A stretch of 64,000 nucleotides of DNA from Tethya wilhelma (taxonomy: Eukaryota > Porifera > Demospongiae > Tethyida > Tethyidae), in the NCBI GenBank assembly GCA_964030475.1, contig CAXIPT010000001.1, forward strand, positions 26,688,071 through 26,752,070, written 5' to 3'. Below, piece after piece: positions 21,585-31,940 of the stretch (positions are counted from its first letter, which is position 1; each line of letters opens with the position of its first letter). The translations under genes and the position numbers were made by a program. Below the pieces are notes generated by a model. It was not told the origin of the DNA, searched no databases, and saw only the letters and a list, made by a program, of their open reading frames with translations.

Positions 21585-21731
21585 TGTAAGGAATTGAACT
21601 GTGAACTCCATGAACTCTGAACTCTGTACTTATAGACTGTGACTATTATTAGCTGTAGGTATTGATGATGTAATGTATCTAAGTTTAGTTCTGTGCACAT
21701 GTTGAGTTTATACGAGATAAGTATTCTTACA
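21585..21731 (+). repeat. 5' LTR of Gypsy-A copy 1
   Basis: 147 bp, TG...CA ends. It is unusually short for a Gypsy element. A short TATA-like stretch (ACTTATAGAC) could serve as promoter. Confidence 0.9.
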
Positions 21732-21763
21732 TGGCGCTGCGAACACTCCGAGCCTGAGCCTCA

Positions 21764-22212
21764 AGATGCCGTACACATTCCATCAAAGTGATCTACCGAA
21801 GCTAGATCTTCAAGTGGACCGTAGAACTGATTTCAAAGCGTGGAAGTGAATGGGAAGCCTATTACAGCCTCTCTGGTTTGAGTGACCAACCCAATTCAAA
21901 GCAGGTACAAGCCCTTACACTCAGCTTCTCCAGAGAAAACATCTCTATAGTGGAAAACCTCGGGCTCTCAGAAGCCCAACGTGGCAAGGTTAAAGATATT
22001 ATTGCAGCAATAGAGCAGTATGTCCAAGGACAGGTGAACGAGACCGTCGAACGTAGAGCCTTCAAACGGCGAGTGCAGCAAGAGGGAGAGTTGTTTGACG
22101 ACTTCCTCGTCTCCCTCAGAGAGCTCTCTAGACCTGTAACTTTTGCAATGAAGAATGTACGCAGAATAGCATCAGGGACCAGATCATCGAAGGCATCCGG
22201 GAGGGTGACACC
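21764..22212 (+). pseudogene. Gypsy-A copy 1 gag, frameshifted
   Basis: It opens with MPYTFHQSDLPKLDLQ. A lost base near 21847 produces a stop directly after FKAWK. The following frame (from about 21850) is gag-like up to about 22130, where a second shift occurs; the correct frame then flows into the pol ORF at 22213. The capsid-type region is alpha-helical with no recognisable signature beyond position. Confidence 0.75.
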
Positions 22213-24540
22213 ATGGAAGACCTCTTAAAGGTGAAAGACCTGAACCTGGAAACTACAATAGCAAAATGCCGTGCACATGAAGCAGCACGACAACAAAGAG
22301 CAGAAATCTCCCAACATGGAGGTGACATGGCACTCAACGCCGTGAAACAGACATACCCGAGCACCAAACCACTAAACCAGCTAGCCCAGAGATGCCCAGG
22401 CTGTGGCGACAGCTTCCACCCAGGTGGACGCAAGAACTGCCCTGCTTTCAGTGTCACATGCCACACCTGTAACAAGATAGGACACTTTGCAAGGGTGTGC
22501 AAGTCACAGAAACAGAAAACACCACGAGAACCTAGCATGAACGTAGTGCAGGTACCTTGGCCAAGCATCAATTCATCACGGGTACCCCATAGCCAAGATT
22601 TCCAACCGGCGCCCACAATACAAATCCACCTCGCTGCACTTAATGGCGCCACAACAGTAACAGCCTTACCAGACTCAGGGGCCGATATATCAATTGCTGG
22701 GATTGAAATCGTCAAACAGCTGGGTGACCACCAAGACAATTTGTTGACTTCAAGATTAACCCCAAAAGGAGTTAGCGGTCACAAGATGACACCAGTCGGA
22801 ATGCTCCCAGTCACAATAACACTTGGTGACACTTCCTACCAAGAAAGGCTCCACATTTATCCTAACATACAAGGAGTGATTCTCTCTTGGAAGGCTTCTA
22901 AGGCACTCAAGGTATTGCCGACTAACTACCCATCCCCAATCGCAAATCCTCATGCATTCTCAATTGACACTGAACCACCACCAACCAGCTCAGCCAACCT
23001 AACGGCAGAGTTCCCAACAGTCTTTGATGGGAAGATCATGGAAATGGAAGGTGAACAATTCCACATATCGCTGGTGGAGGATGCAAAGCCGTTCTGTGTT
23101 AAGACACCTCGAACGGTCCCGTATGCATACAGAGACAAGTTACAGAAGGAACTCGAAACACTACAGGCCCAAGGCATCATCAGCCCGGTAACTTACCCAA
23201 CTGAGTGGTGTGCGCCCATTGTGGTGACCCCCAAGAAGAACTCGGACAATATCAGAATGTGTGTCGACCTGTCCCACCTAAACAAGTTTGTACAGCGAGA
23301 GCGTTATCAGTCATCGACGCCCGCCCAAGCTGTAGCAGATATCACTGCAAGCAATGCACAGATATTCACTAAATTGGATGCCATGAAAGGGTACCATCAG
23401 TGTCCACTCGATGAGTCGAGCCAGGATTTGACAACATTCATCACGCCATTTGGCCACTTCAAATTCTTGAGAGCCCCTTATGGCATATCGTCAATATCAG
23501 AGCACTACAACAGACGAATGGATGAAGCATTTGCTGGATTGCCTGGTTATCGTCGCGTAGTTGACGACATAGTCATCTACGACAAGGACCCGGAGGATCA
23601 TGCAGAGCACATCCGCCAATTCCTCCACAGGTGTGAAGAGTATTGTATCACACTCAACCTTGACAAGTGGATATATGCAAAACCCACAGTTGACTTCGCT
23701 GGCTTCATACTCTCCAGAGACGGGTACCGAGTTGACACATCAATCATCCAAGCCATCGCAGACTTCCCCAGCCCATCGACCCGCACTGATCTCCGTTCCT
23801 TCATTGGTCTTGTTAACCAGTTATCAACCAGTACAAGTGACATCGCGGCCCTGTTAGCTCCCCTCAGACCATTTCTCAGTACCAAGAATGAGTTCATCTG
23901 GTCAGAAGACTTCCAAACAGCCTTCGAGAAAGTTAAAAAGGGGATGACACTAGCACCGACCTTGGCCTACTTTGACCCCGCCAGACCTACACGACTGTGC
24001 ACAGACGCCAGTCGGCAAGGCCTAGGATTCGTCCTCCAACAGGAACACCCAGATGGTTGGCGATTAATTCAGGCAGGTTCCTGGTTCCTATCGGACACGG
24101 AATCCCGTTACGCAATCATTGAACTGGAACTTTTAGCCGTCACCTGGGCTATATCCAAGTGCAACATCTTTCTCGCTGGATTACCTCACTTTAAGGTGAT
24201 CACAGACCATCATCCCCTTGTACCAATTCTCAACAGCCACAGACTTGATGAAGTTGAAAACCCTCGCCTACAGAGGATGAAAGCAAGGCTCATGGGTTAC
24301 AACTTCACTACTGAGTGGGTCAAAGGTACCCTCAACCATGCACCAGATGCACTCTCCAGGAACCCATCAAGTGATCCACATCTCAACGACTGCTTGGCAG
24401 AGTGGGAGTCTGACCATGAACCAGCCCCGAGCACGGCATACATCAGAGCTGTGGTGACACACGACACCAACAACCTCCACCTACAGAACCTTCGTGAAAT
24501 TGCAGACACTGAAGCGCTTCGTCATGAATGGGTTCCCTAG
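22213..24540 (+). CDS. Gypsy-A copy 1 nucleocapsid-protease-RT-RNase H ORF
   Basis: A 775-residue ORF. The nucleocapsid part has paired zinc-knuckle motifs (CPGCGDSFHPGGRKNC; CHTCNKIGHFARVC). The aspartic protease active site is LPDSGADIS. Reverse transcriptase shows KLDAMKGYHQ, then the catalytic box VVDDIVIY, where Val precedes the two aspartates. RNase H has the expected CTDASRQGLGFVLQQ and a later TDHHPL. The ORF ends early at 24540 because 20 bases present in copy 2 are missing near 24508, shifting out of the integrase frame. The true start is upstream in gag. Confidence 0.9.
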   Translation: MEDLLKVKDLNLETTIAKCRAHEAARQQRAEISQHGGDMALNAVKQTYPSTKPLNQLAQRCPGCGDSFHPGGRKNCPAFSVTCHTCNKIGHFARVCKSQKQKTPREPSMNVVQVPWPSINSSRVPHSQDFQPAPTIQIHLAALNGATTVTALPDSGADISIAGIEIVKQLGDHQDNLLTSRLTPKGVSGHKMTPVGMLPVTITLGDTSYQERLHIYPNIQGVILSWKASKALKVLPTNYPSPIANPHAFSIDTEPPPTSSANLTAEFPTVFDGKIMEMEGEQFHISLVEDAKPFCVKTPRTVPYAYRDKLQKELETLQAQGIISPVTYPTEWCAPIVVTPKKNSDNIRMCVDLSHLNKFVQRERYQSSTPAQAVADITASNAQIFTKLDAMKGYHQCPLDESSQDLTTFITPFGHFKFLRAPYGISSISEHYNRRMDEAFAGLPGYRRVVDDIVIYDKDPEDHAEHIRQFLHRCEEYCITLNLDKWIYAKPTVDFAGFILSRDGYRVDTSIIQAIADFPSPSTRTDLRSFIGLVNQLSTSTSDIAALLAPLRPFLSTKNEFIWSEDFQTAFEKVKKGMTLAPTLAYFDPARPTRLCTDASRQGLGFVLQQEHPDGWRLIQAGSWFLSDTESRYAIIELELLAVTWAISKCNIFLAGLPHFKVITDHHPLVPILNSHRLDEVENPRLQRMKARLMGYNFTTEWVKGTLNHAPDALSRNPSSDPHLNDCLAEWESDHEPAPSTAYIRAVVTHDTNNLHLQNLREIADTEALRHEWVP

Positions 24541-25450
24541 GCACCGTCATGACATGCCAGACACCTGTAAGCCTTATTGGCAGGTGCGGAACCAACTATC
24601 TGTCGAAGACGACCTCATTGTACATGGGTGCCGACTAGTTATCCCAAACAAACTCCGTCGTGGCGTTCTGGAACAACTCCATGAGAGTCATCAGGGTCAG
24701 GTGCGAACGAAGGAGAGAGCCAGACTCAGCGTCTATTGGCCCAGCTTGTCCAATGACATAGACAACATCATCCTCTCATGCAAAATATGCCAAGACGCGC
24801 TACCTTCACACCCTAAAGAACCAATCCTACCACCCTTTCAGGAAATTGCTGTGGACTTCTGTACGTATGGTGGGTTAGATTACCTCATTATAGTTGACTG
24901 CTTCTCAGATTGGCCGGATGTTGTACCAATGCACCACAATACCACAGCTCCACGAACGACATCAGCATTGAGATCAGCCTTTTGCCGTACAGGTGTCCCT
25001 GACATAATATGGTCAGACCAAGGGCCACAATTTACTTCCAAGCAATTCCAAGACTTTGTGAAACAATGGGGGGTCAAGCATATCACCTCATCACCTCACT
25101 ACCCCCAGAGCAATGGGAAGGCTGAAGCCACAGTCAAATCCATGAAGAAGCTTATTCGTGCAGTGTGGACAGGCTTTCGCATCAATGAAGATGTACTCAC
25201 ACGCTCCCTCTTGCAGTATAGGAACACTCATTCCAGGAGGGATGGCCAGTCGCCAGCCCAGAAACTGTATGGGCACCCAATTCAAGACACGCTACCTGCC
25301 CATCGATTGGCATTCTCCAAAGAGTGGCAGGACCAGAGTGACCAAGCTGAAAGAAAAACGACAGATGCCGCCACCTCAATGGAACTGTCGTACAACCAAC
25401 ACGCTAAACCACTCCCAGAACTCTCTATCGGCACCAAGGTTGCTCTCTAA
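24494..25450 (+). CDS. Gypsy-A copy 1 integrase ORF
   Basis: 318 codons in a different frame from the RT ORF. It has the H2C2 zinc-binding region (LHESHQGQVRTKERARLSVY, then CKICQ), and the DDE core with DFCTYGGLDYLIIVDC, WSDQGPQFTSKQF and PQSNGKAEATVK. The frame stops at 25450, and the C-terminal tail continues in another frame up to about 25601. Compared with copy 2 it also lacks a stretch after EPILP. Confidence 0.88.
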   Translation: MKLQTLKRFVMNGFPRHRHDMPDTCKPYWQVRNQLSVEDDLIVHGCRLVIPNKLRRGVLEQLHESHQGQVRTKERARLSVYWPSLSNDIDNIILSCKICQDALPSHPKEPILPPFQEIAVDFCTYGGLDYLIIVDCFSDWPDVVPMHHNTTAPRTTSALRSAFCRTGVPDIIWSDQGPQFTSKQFQDFVKQWGVKHITSSPHYPQSNGKAEATVKSMKKLIRAVWTGFRINEDVLTRSLLQYRNTHSRRDGQSPAQKLYGHPIQDTLPAHRLAFSKEWQDQSDQAERKTTDAATSMELSYNQHAKPLPELSIGTKVAL

Positions 25451-25776
25451 AACCAACAGACAAAGTACTGGGACATATATGGGACAATCACGGAAATCGG
25501 CCCATATCGAAGATATTTCATCAAGACTGATAGCGGTAGGGTCCTCGCTCGTAACCGGCGATTCATCAGGAAGAGATCTCCACTCTCTATTGTCCCACTG
25601 AGCACTCAGACAATACCCACCCCGACTAGGTCTCCTCTACAGGGTACAACCTCTAACACCCTCACTTCGACCCCTATACGTAAATCCTCCCGAGTCAAGA
25701 CAACCACCAGACGACTAGTTGAGGAAATGAAGACCTTTAGTCTCCACCACAGTGGAGACTCCGAAGAGGGGGGAGA

Positions 25777-25907
25777 TGTAAGGAATTAAACTCTGAACTC
25801 TGTACTTATAGACTGTGACTATTATTAGCTGTAGGTATTGATGATGTAATGTATCTAAGTTTAGTTCTGTGTACATGTTGAGTTTATACGAGATAAGTAT
25901 TCTTACA
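25777..25907 (+). repeat. 3' LTR of Gypsy-A copy 1
   Basis: 131 bp, TGTAAGG...TTCTTACA, directly after the purine tract and followed by gtgtc. It differs from the 5' LTR by the 16-bp deletion and a few substitutions, so the insertion is not brand new. Confidence 0.9.
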
Positions 25908-26274
25908 GTGTCCTAAGCTACCTACGAACGCCAAATAAATATTAGCTACTTACTAAGCCTAATCTACATATGAGACGTGATTGTAGACCTTGCTTGTTGA
26001 GATCTACAGCTCTTTTTTGAAGCACTATATAGGTAGCTAAAACATTGCTTGTGATGCCTTTATTAATTACTTTGTTCATTTCATCCTGTGTAAAGAGATC
26101 TGCGCTCCTTGAACACAAGATAGTGACATTATTGTAATAATCTAGCCAAGAATTTGCAAGATTTTTCTTGCTTAATATTATCTGAACACAAGGTAGTGAC
26201 ATTCTTGTTATAATCTTGCCAAGAATTTGCAAGATTTTTCTTGCCTAATATATATAATTTTGGAAAACATTTTT
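25908..26274. other. Right flank of Gypsy-A copy 1
   Basis: It contains a direct duplication: GAACACAAGATAGTGACATT... AATTTGCAAGATTTTTCTTGC occurs at about 26110-26175 and again at about 26181-26244. No gene. Confidence 0.5.
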
Positions 26275-27151
26275 TAATCCTATAAACTTTACAAGATCCA
26301 TATAAGATTTTACACCTTGGTCATCTGTTTTTAGATCAATCATACATGATTTGAAACTCATTTCATGCTGAACTAAAATTTACATTTTTAAACAAACCCA
26401 TTACTGGCAATGGTCAAAAAAGTAAGTAGTCAGTAAAGAAAAAAACAACTAAAAGCACCTTGAGTATATTAGTGTAGGAAGGTCATATGACTTGCACAAT
26501 TGTATTCAGTGTGATGAGAGCATTCTAACAATATCAATTATGTTATGTTGGCCTGACTACCCAGTGTATGCACTGTTTACGAGTATAATTGTATCCCATG
26601 GAATTGTATAAAAATTCTGAACAAAACCAAATCTGTATCATCTGTTATTGTTCAAAATAGGATAAATTATATATTATTTGAATGTTCATTACATGCTGAA
26701 TATAATCATACCATTTTTGTTCACGAACAATTAACCCCTTACTAACAATGGTAAAAAGTATACCGGGAAAAATACCTAAAAGCACCTTGAGTATATTATA
26801 GTGTAGGAAGGTCATAAGGAATTGGGACTTGCACCATTGTATTCTACTGCATGGTTCTGAATATAAATTTATCTATTTTTTTCCAAAAAGACACATCTTA
26901 TATATCAATAGAAAGCCCATTTCATGCTCAATACAATAGTAAAGCTTCCATCTTCAAACTATAAACCCTTTACTGGCAATGGTCAGAAGTATGTAGTTAG
27001 TACAAAAAAAAACACCTGAAAGCACCTTGAGTATATAGCAAGGTTATATAAAATTGGGCCTTGCACCATGGTATTAAGTGCGATGAGAGTATTCTAACAA
27101 TATCTATTTTGTTATGATTTGCTAAACTTTGGCCTGATTAGGTCCTACTTA

Positions 27152-27359
27152 AAGTCCATCTGGTTTGAGAATGCCGGTAGAAAAACTTGAATAACTTTCT
27201 AAATATCCAAACGATTTCAAAATTTCAAGCACCATTAGAAAGCGCTTGATCTCCCCGTCCTTTTGGTTGCTTTTTCAGCTTCCTACGCCTTACCAATCAA
27301 AAGTTGGCTGTTTGTCCCATAGTATTCACTTCTGCAGCATTCTCAAACCAGATGGACTT
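27152..27359. repeat. TA-flanked MITE, AAGTCCATCTGG family
   Basis: Terminal repeats AAGTCCATCTGGTTTGAGAA at the left and the complement ending CCAGATGGACTT at the right are flanked by TA on each side. The neighbouring array unit at about 28529 shows the uninterrupted sequence CTACTTAGTGTATGCACTG, i.e. the empty site with one TA. Confidence 0.85.
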
Positions 27360-28216
27360 TAGTATATGCACTGTTGATTGTTTTCCATGGAAGTGTGTAT
27401 AGCGGTTAAAATAAAAACAATTCTGTGTCATCTGTTTTTTTCTAAAACACATTTCAAAAGCTCATTTCATACTGAACATTTTAAAACAATAAACGCTTTA
27501 CTGGCAATGTACAAAAGTATGTAGTCGGTATAGAAAAAACTGCCTAAAAGCACCTTGAGTATATTAGAGTGTAGCAAGGTCATATGGAATTGGCACTTGC
27601 ACCATTATATTCAGTGCAATGATAGCATTTTATGTTCATCGTATCCATTTTTTATGATTTGCTAAGCTTTGGCCTGATTATGTCCTACCCAGTATATGTA
27701 CTGTTTACAAGTATGATTGTTTCCCATGGAAATGTATAGGGTTCTGAATAAAACCAACTCTGTTTCATCATGTTTATGTATAAAATAGGATAAATTATAT
27801 ATCATTTGAACGTTCATTTCATGCTGAATACAACAGTACCACTTTTATTCTAAAACAATAAACCCAAAAGGATGTAGTTGTTACAGGGAAAAACACCTAA
27901 AGCACTTTGAGTATATTAGTAGAGTGTAGGAAGGTCATAAGGAATTGGGTGGGACCTGGAGCATAGAATTCAGTGCGATGCAAGCATTCAAACGATATCC
28001 ACTTGTTATGATTTGCTAAACTTTGGCCTGATTAGGACCAAACCATAATAAGCACTGTTTCAGTAGGGTTATCATCATTTCAAGTGGATATATGCACTAT
28101 ACTTCATAGTTCTGAATATAAATAACTATGCATTATCTATTTTTATCCAAAATGACAAATCATTAGAAAGCTCATTTCATGCTGAATATAATGGTAAAAC
28201 TTCCATCTTTAAACTA

Positions 28217-28391
28217 TCGTATAGCAGGAAATTTTCGTTGGTGCAAAATTTCGTATAAACTCGTCATAAAAATTTTTCATAGATTTTTAATTTTCATTTT
28301 TAAAATTTTCAGTTTTAATTTTCATATATCTGAACAGCATATGAAAAATACAAAAAAAATTTCCACCATACGAAAATTTCCCGCTATACGG
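28217..28391. repeat. TA-flanked MITE, CCGTATAGC family
   Basis: Ends TCGTATAGCAGGAAATTTTC and GAAAATTTCCCGCTATACGG, with TA on either side (28215-28216 and 28392-28393). It interrupts an array unit whose intact form reads AAACTATAAACCC. It is related at its tips to the element at 38-242. Confidence 0.82.
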
Positions 28392-28925
28392 TATAAACCC
28401 CTTGCTGGCAATGGTCAAAGTATGTAGTTGGTACAGAAAAAAAACACCTAAAAGCACCTTGAGTATATTATGGTGTAGCAAGTTCATGAGGACTTGCACC
28501 ATTGTATTCAGTGGCCTGATTAGATCCTACTTAGTGTATGCACTGTTGATTGTTTTCCATGGAAGTGTGCATAGGTGTTAAAAATAAAAGCAACTCTGTG
28601 TCATCTGTTTGTCTCTATAACAGGATAAATTATATATAATTTTAAGGCTCATTTCATGCTGAATACAATGGCAAAACTTCCATTTTTAACAATAAACCCT
28701 TTATTGGCAATGGTAAAAAGTATGTAGTTAGTATAGAATTGGGATTTGCACCATTGTATTCAATGCAATGATAGCATTCTAAAAATATCCGTTTTGTCAT
28801 GGTTTGCTAAACTTTGGCCTGATTAGATCCTACCTAGTATCTGCACTGTTGATTGTTTTCCATGGAAGTGTGTATAGGGGTTTAAAATAAAAGCAACTCT
28901 GTGTCATCTATTTTTATCTAACCAA

Positions 28926-29320
28926 TGAACAAAAGTAGGGTGTCCAAGCTCAAATTTCAATTGTAGCAAATTGAAGTCATTGCTAATTGTTTGTCTAGAC
29001 CTACTATAGGTCAACTGAAAAATATATCTGGTTTGATGCAATCACGCATTGTTTTCCTTCGTGAGGCATTTCACAAAAAACACAAATTCACAAAATGATG
29101 GTCACGTGACCAAAATGCCATACTAGGTCCACTACAATAGCAAATTTGGGGAGGCCTGGTTGTAAGCAATGTTCTAGGACTATGCTATCTTTTTATGAGT
29201 GTTTGCAAGATTCTTACTGCTTGTGACAAATGCGGCAATAGCACACGGTGTACGTGCATGCGTACATACACGTACTGTATTTTAGTCACGCGACCATTAT
29301 TTTGCAAATTTGTGCTTTAT
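28926..29320. other. Non-coding stretch before a contig join
   Basis: A+T-rich DNA with GGTCACGTGACC at 29101, a perfect E-box palindrome. The short plus-strand ORF from 29195 continues across the N at 29321, so its first 42 codons are not reliable. Confidence 0.4.
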
Positions 29321-29322
29321 NT

Positions 29323-30885
29323 CCGCCTTCAAGCCAAAACTGAACTACTAGATGTAACTGCTACAGTAAAGAAGAGCGAGGGCCGAGTTGTGAAAGCAAG
29401 CCAGCATGTTTCAAAGTACAAAGGTACAAAAGTTGATACAAGCTTCATTGAGAAAAGACAGAAGAGCTGGAACCAGCACCTTAAACGCATTAGCCCATTC
29501 CTAGCAGCTGGAAAAGGTGTGTGGTGGGAAGATATTTTGGGTGAATACCAGTTTTTTGATGGTGACACACATCAAGACACACACCCAAGCGGACCACCAT
29601 TACTTCATTTTCGAACTGCAACACTCAAAGATGTTGCTACTCGGCATTCGAAGTGTTGGGACAAGCTAGTTGATGACAAAACACCTCTGCCAACTTCACA
29701 AGTTTTTCTATACACTGAAAGTGGTACACCCCGTGGAAGCATTGTGTATCATCACACAAGCAATATCAGAGAGACAGACCAGCATGATCGTGACACAGGC
29801 CCTCATGCTTGCCTACCGAGTGGGACTGACCCTTGTGCTCACCTACAGAGTGGGACAAACCGTCGTGCTGACGTACCGAGTGGGACAGACCCTCGTACTT
29901 GGCTACCGAGTGGGACAGACCCTCATGCTTGCCTACCAAGTGGGACAGACCCTCGTGTTCTTCTACCGAGTGGGACAGACCCTCGTGCTCACCTACAGAG
30001 TGGGACAGACCCTCGTGCTTGCCTACCGAGTGGGACAGACCCTCGTGTTCTTCTACCGAGTGGGACAGACCCTCATGCTTCCCCACAGAGTGGGACAGAC
30101 CCTCATGCTTGCCTACAGAGTGGTACAGACCCTCGTACTCACCTACCGAGTGGGACAGACCCTCATGTTTTCCCACAGAGTGGGACAGACCCTCATGCTT
30201 CCCCACAGAGTGGGACAGACCCCCATGCTCACCTACAGAGTGGGACAGACCCTCATGCTTGCCTACCGAGTGGGACAGACCCTCATGCTTCCCCACAGAG
30301 TGGGACAGACCCTCATGCTTGCCTACCGAGTGGGACAGACCCTCGTGCTCGCCTACCGAGTGGGACAGACCCTCATGCTTCCTCACAGAGTAGGACAGAC
30401 CCTCATGCTTGCCTACAGAGTGGTACAGACCCTCGTACTCACCTACCGAGTGGGACAGACCCTCATGTTTTCCCACAGAGTGGGACAGACCCTCATGCTT
30501 CCCCACAGAGTGGGACAGACCCCCATGCTCGCCTACCGAGTTGGACAGACCCTCATGTTTCCCCACAGAGTGGGACAGACCCTCATGTTTCCCCACAGAG
30601 TGGGACAGACCCTCGTGTTCACCTACCGAGTGGGACAGACCCTCGTGCTTGCCTACCAAGTGGGACAGACCCTCATGCTTTCCCACAGAGTGGGACAGAC
30701 CCTCGTGTTCACCTACCGAGTGGGACAGACCCTCATGCTTGCCTACCGAGTGGGACAGACCCTCATGCTAATTTACAGACAGACATGATTATGCTGGAAA
30801 TAGAGCCTGGTGATAACGAAGAAACTGAACAATTCAAAACCAAACATGCAGCACATATAGCAAAAATTCTGGGAAGGATGGACAA
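29323..30885 (+). CDS. Unknown protein with 33 ten-residue SGTDP repeats
   Basis: The whole contig between the Ns at 29321 and 30886 is open in one frame. About 155 ordinary-looking residues come first (AKTELLDVTATVKKSEGR, later SPFLAAGKGVWWEDILGEYQ and TATLKDVATRHSKCWDKL). About 330 residues of repeats follow, consensus SGTDPHACLP with Arg/His, Ala/Val and Leu/Gln variants. Then comes a unique tail (IMLEIEPGDNEETEQF, then KHAAHIAKILGRMD). Both ends are cut, so start and stop are unknown. I do not recognise the unique parts; they could belong to a host gene or a transposon. The intact frame through all units supports translation. Confidence 0.55.
29791..30780. repeat. 30-bp minisatellite, 33 units
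   Basis: Consensus AGTGGGACAGACCCTCATGC plus TTGCCTACCG repeats in exact 30-bp register for 990 bp with substitutions but no indels that I can see. Because the unit lacks stops, all three forward frames and one reverse frame stay open, which explains several long overlapping ORFs. Confidence 0.92.
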
Positions 30886-30886
30886 N

Positions 30887-31049
30887 GGACTAAAACCAGC
30901 TATTGAAGGTATTAAATTTAGAGGGTATAACTCAATATGTAACTAATTATAATATTCATAAGCAACATGAATATGCATGGACACTGCACATAAAATTTGC
31001 TTACTACAAACCAGAGTATCTGTTGGTAAAACTCTGTTTAAAGACTTAC
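30887..31049 (-). other. NLR1 intron remnant up to contig end
   Basis: It aligns by eye with the intron after the corresponding LRR exon of NLR3 (62455-62600), including the TACTACAAACC/GTTTTACCAACAG and CATATTCATGTTGCTTA blocks. The next LRR exon, present in NLR3 at 62809, would lie beyond the N at 30886. Confidence 0.6.
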
Positions 31050-31940
31050 TTCAAACTAGTCACAGTGGTTGGAATGGCTGGTAGTATCAGGGAAAGGGTG
31101 GTGTCTACCAAGCGGCAGGATGAGAGGCTGTACAATAGGAAATCATGCAGAGCAACAGTATGCACTCTGGTTATAGGATCATGGTAAACTTACTTCAGTG
31201 ACTGTAAGCAGGTACACTGAGAAAGAGCTTCTGCTACAGATTGGGCAATATCACTATTAATGTACCTAAAGCTGATTTTTTTTTTATGTATGTAGGTAAT
31301 TGTGAGAATGAGCTCACAGATTCATATTATTAATTATTGTCCACATAATTATAGTGACATTACATGACCACAAGTCATGCAGTCACATACTTCATTGTAT
31401 TCATTCCAGACCAAAAATTTGTGTCCACACCATGGAGCAGTCTAAAGATCTTGAGTGCACCAAAACTTGACTCCAAGTTGGTCCATGGAAGTCTAGTAAC
31501 AGATTAATTACAATGACATTATTATGACATTGTACAGCTGGCAGAAATTGTAATCTTACTCCAGTCTCTTGAGATTGGGAAGACCATCTTTAATGCTTTG
31601 TATCACAGACACAGACTTGGTACCTAAGTGTGAATTGTCTCCTAAACTATAAGACAGAGAAGTCACTGTATTTATCATGAATCAAAATAGAATTTGTTTA
31701 CTTTAAAGCAGTGACAGTAGGTGGAATGGCTGACCAGAATTGTAACAGAGAGAGTGTGCACATTCTTAACTTGCAATGAGAGAGACTGTATGCACAGAGA
31801 CAACAGGCACTTAAATGGAACGTGTGTCATATTAAAATGTTGTCAATTTAACTGACTCTACTCCTTTTGCTGTTTTCAATTTCTTCAAAAATTTGGCCAA
31901 ACCTTCTCCCATTTTTGTATTGATCTCAGTGCCATGGAAA
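31050..31940 (-). CDS. NLR1 leucine-rich repeat exons
   Basis: Five small exons, 78-102 bp each, mostly one nucleotide in and two out (phase-2 symmetric). They encode FHGTEINTKMGEGLAKFL, LGDNSHLGTKSVSVIQSI, an atypical Trp-containing exon beginning LPWTNLESSFG, a repeat ending AEALSQCTCLQSL, and LSSCRLVDTTLSLIL. NLR3 has the same five in the same order. They form the start of the ligand-sensing solenoid. Confidence 0.75.

Larger units (their letters stand above)
21585..25907 (+). mobile_element. Gypsy-A copy 1, full-length LTR retrotransposon
   Basis: The element is bounded by TGTAAGG...TTCTTACA LTRs and by the 5-bp target duplication gtgtc (21580-21584 and 25908-25912). The 5' LTR (21585-21731) is 147 bp and the 3' LTR (25777-25907) is 131 bp, differing by a 16-bp deletion between GAACTC repeats. 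A primer-binding-like TGGCGCTGCGAACAC follows the 5' LTR. A polypurine tract (AGAGGGGGGAGA) precedes the 3' LTR. Internal order is gag, zinc knuckle, protease, RT, RNase H, integrase, as in Metaviridae/Gypsy. Gag and the RNase H-integrase junction carry frame breaks, so the copy is inactive. A second copy in the opposite orientation is at 39277-35465. Confidence 0.95.
26275..28925. repeat. Degenerate tandem array of several-hundred-bp units
   Basis: The block AAAGCACCTTGAGTATATTA recurs at about 26454, 26777, 27019, 27547, 27895 and 28450, each followed by a GTGTAG(GA)AAGGTCAT segment, GATTTGCTAAACTTTGGCC, a TTTTCCATGGAA-type segment and CATTTCATGCTGAA. Unit spacing varies (about 240 to 550 bp) because units have lost parts or received insertions, including two TA-flanked MITEs. 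No coding potential is evident. It resembles an old satellite or an expanded intergenic repeat. Confidence 0.75.

Noticed and set aside
22128..22739. 203-codon minus-strand ORF inside Gypsy-A (and its mirror at 38667-39371)
   Set aside because: Antisense shadow of the conserved nucleocapsid-protease frame; appears in both copies only because the sense frame is conserved.
29766..30686. 306-codon minus-strand ORF with VGKHEGLSHS repeats
   Set aside because: It is the reverse-strand reading of the 30-bp minisatellite, whose unit has no stop in several frames; it has no unique sequence of its own.
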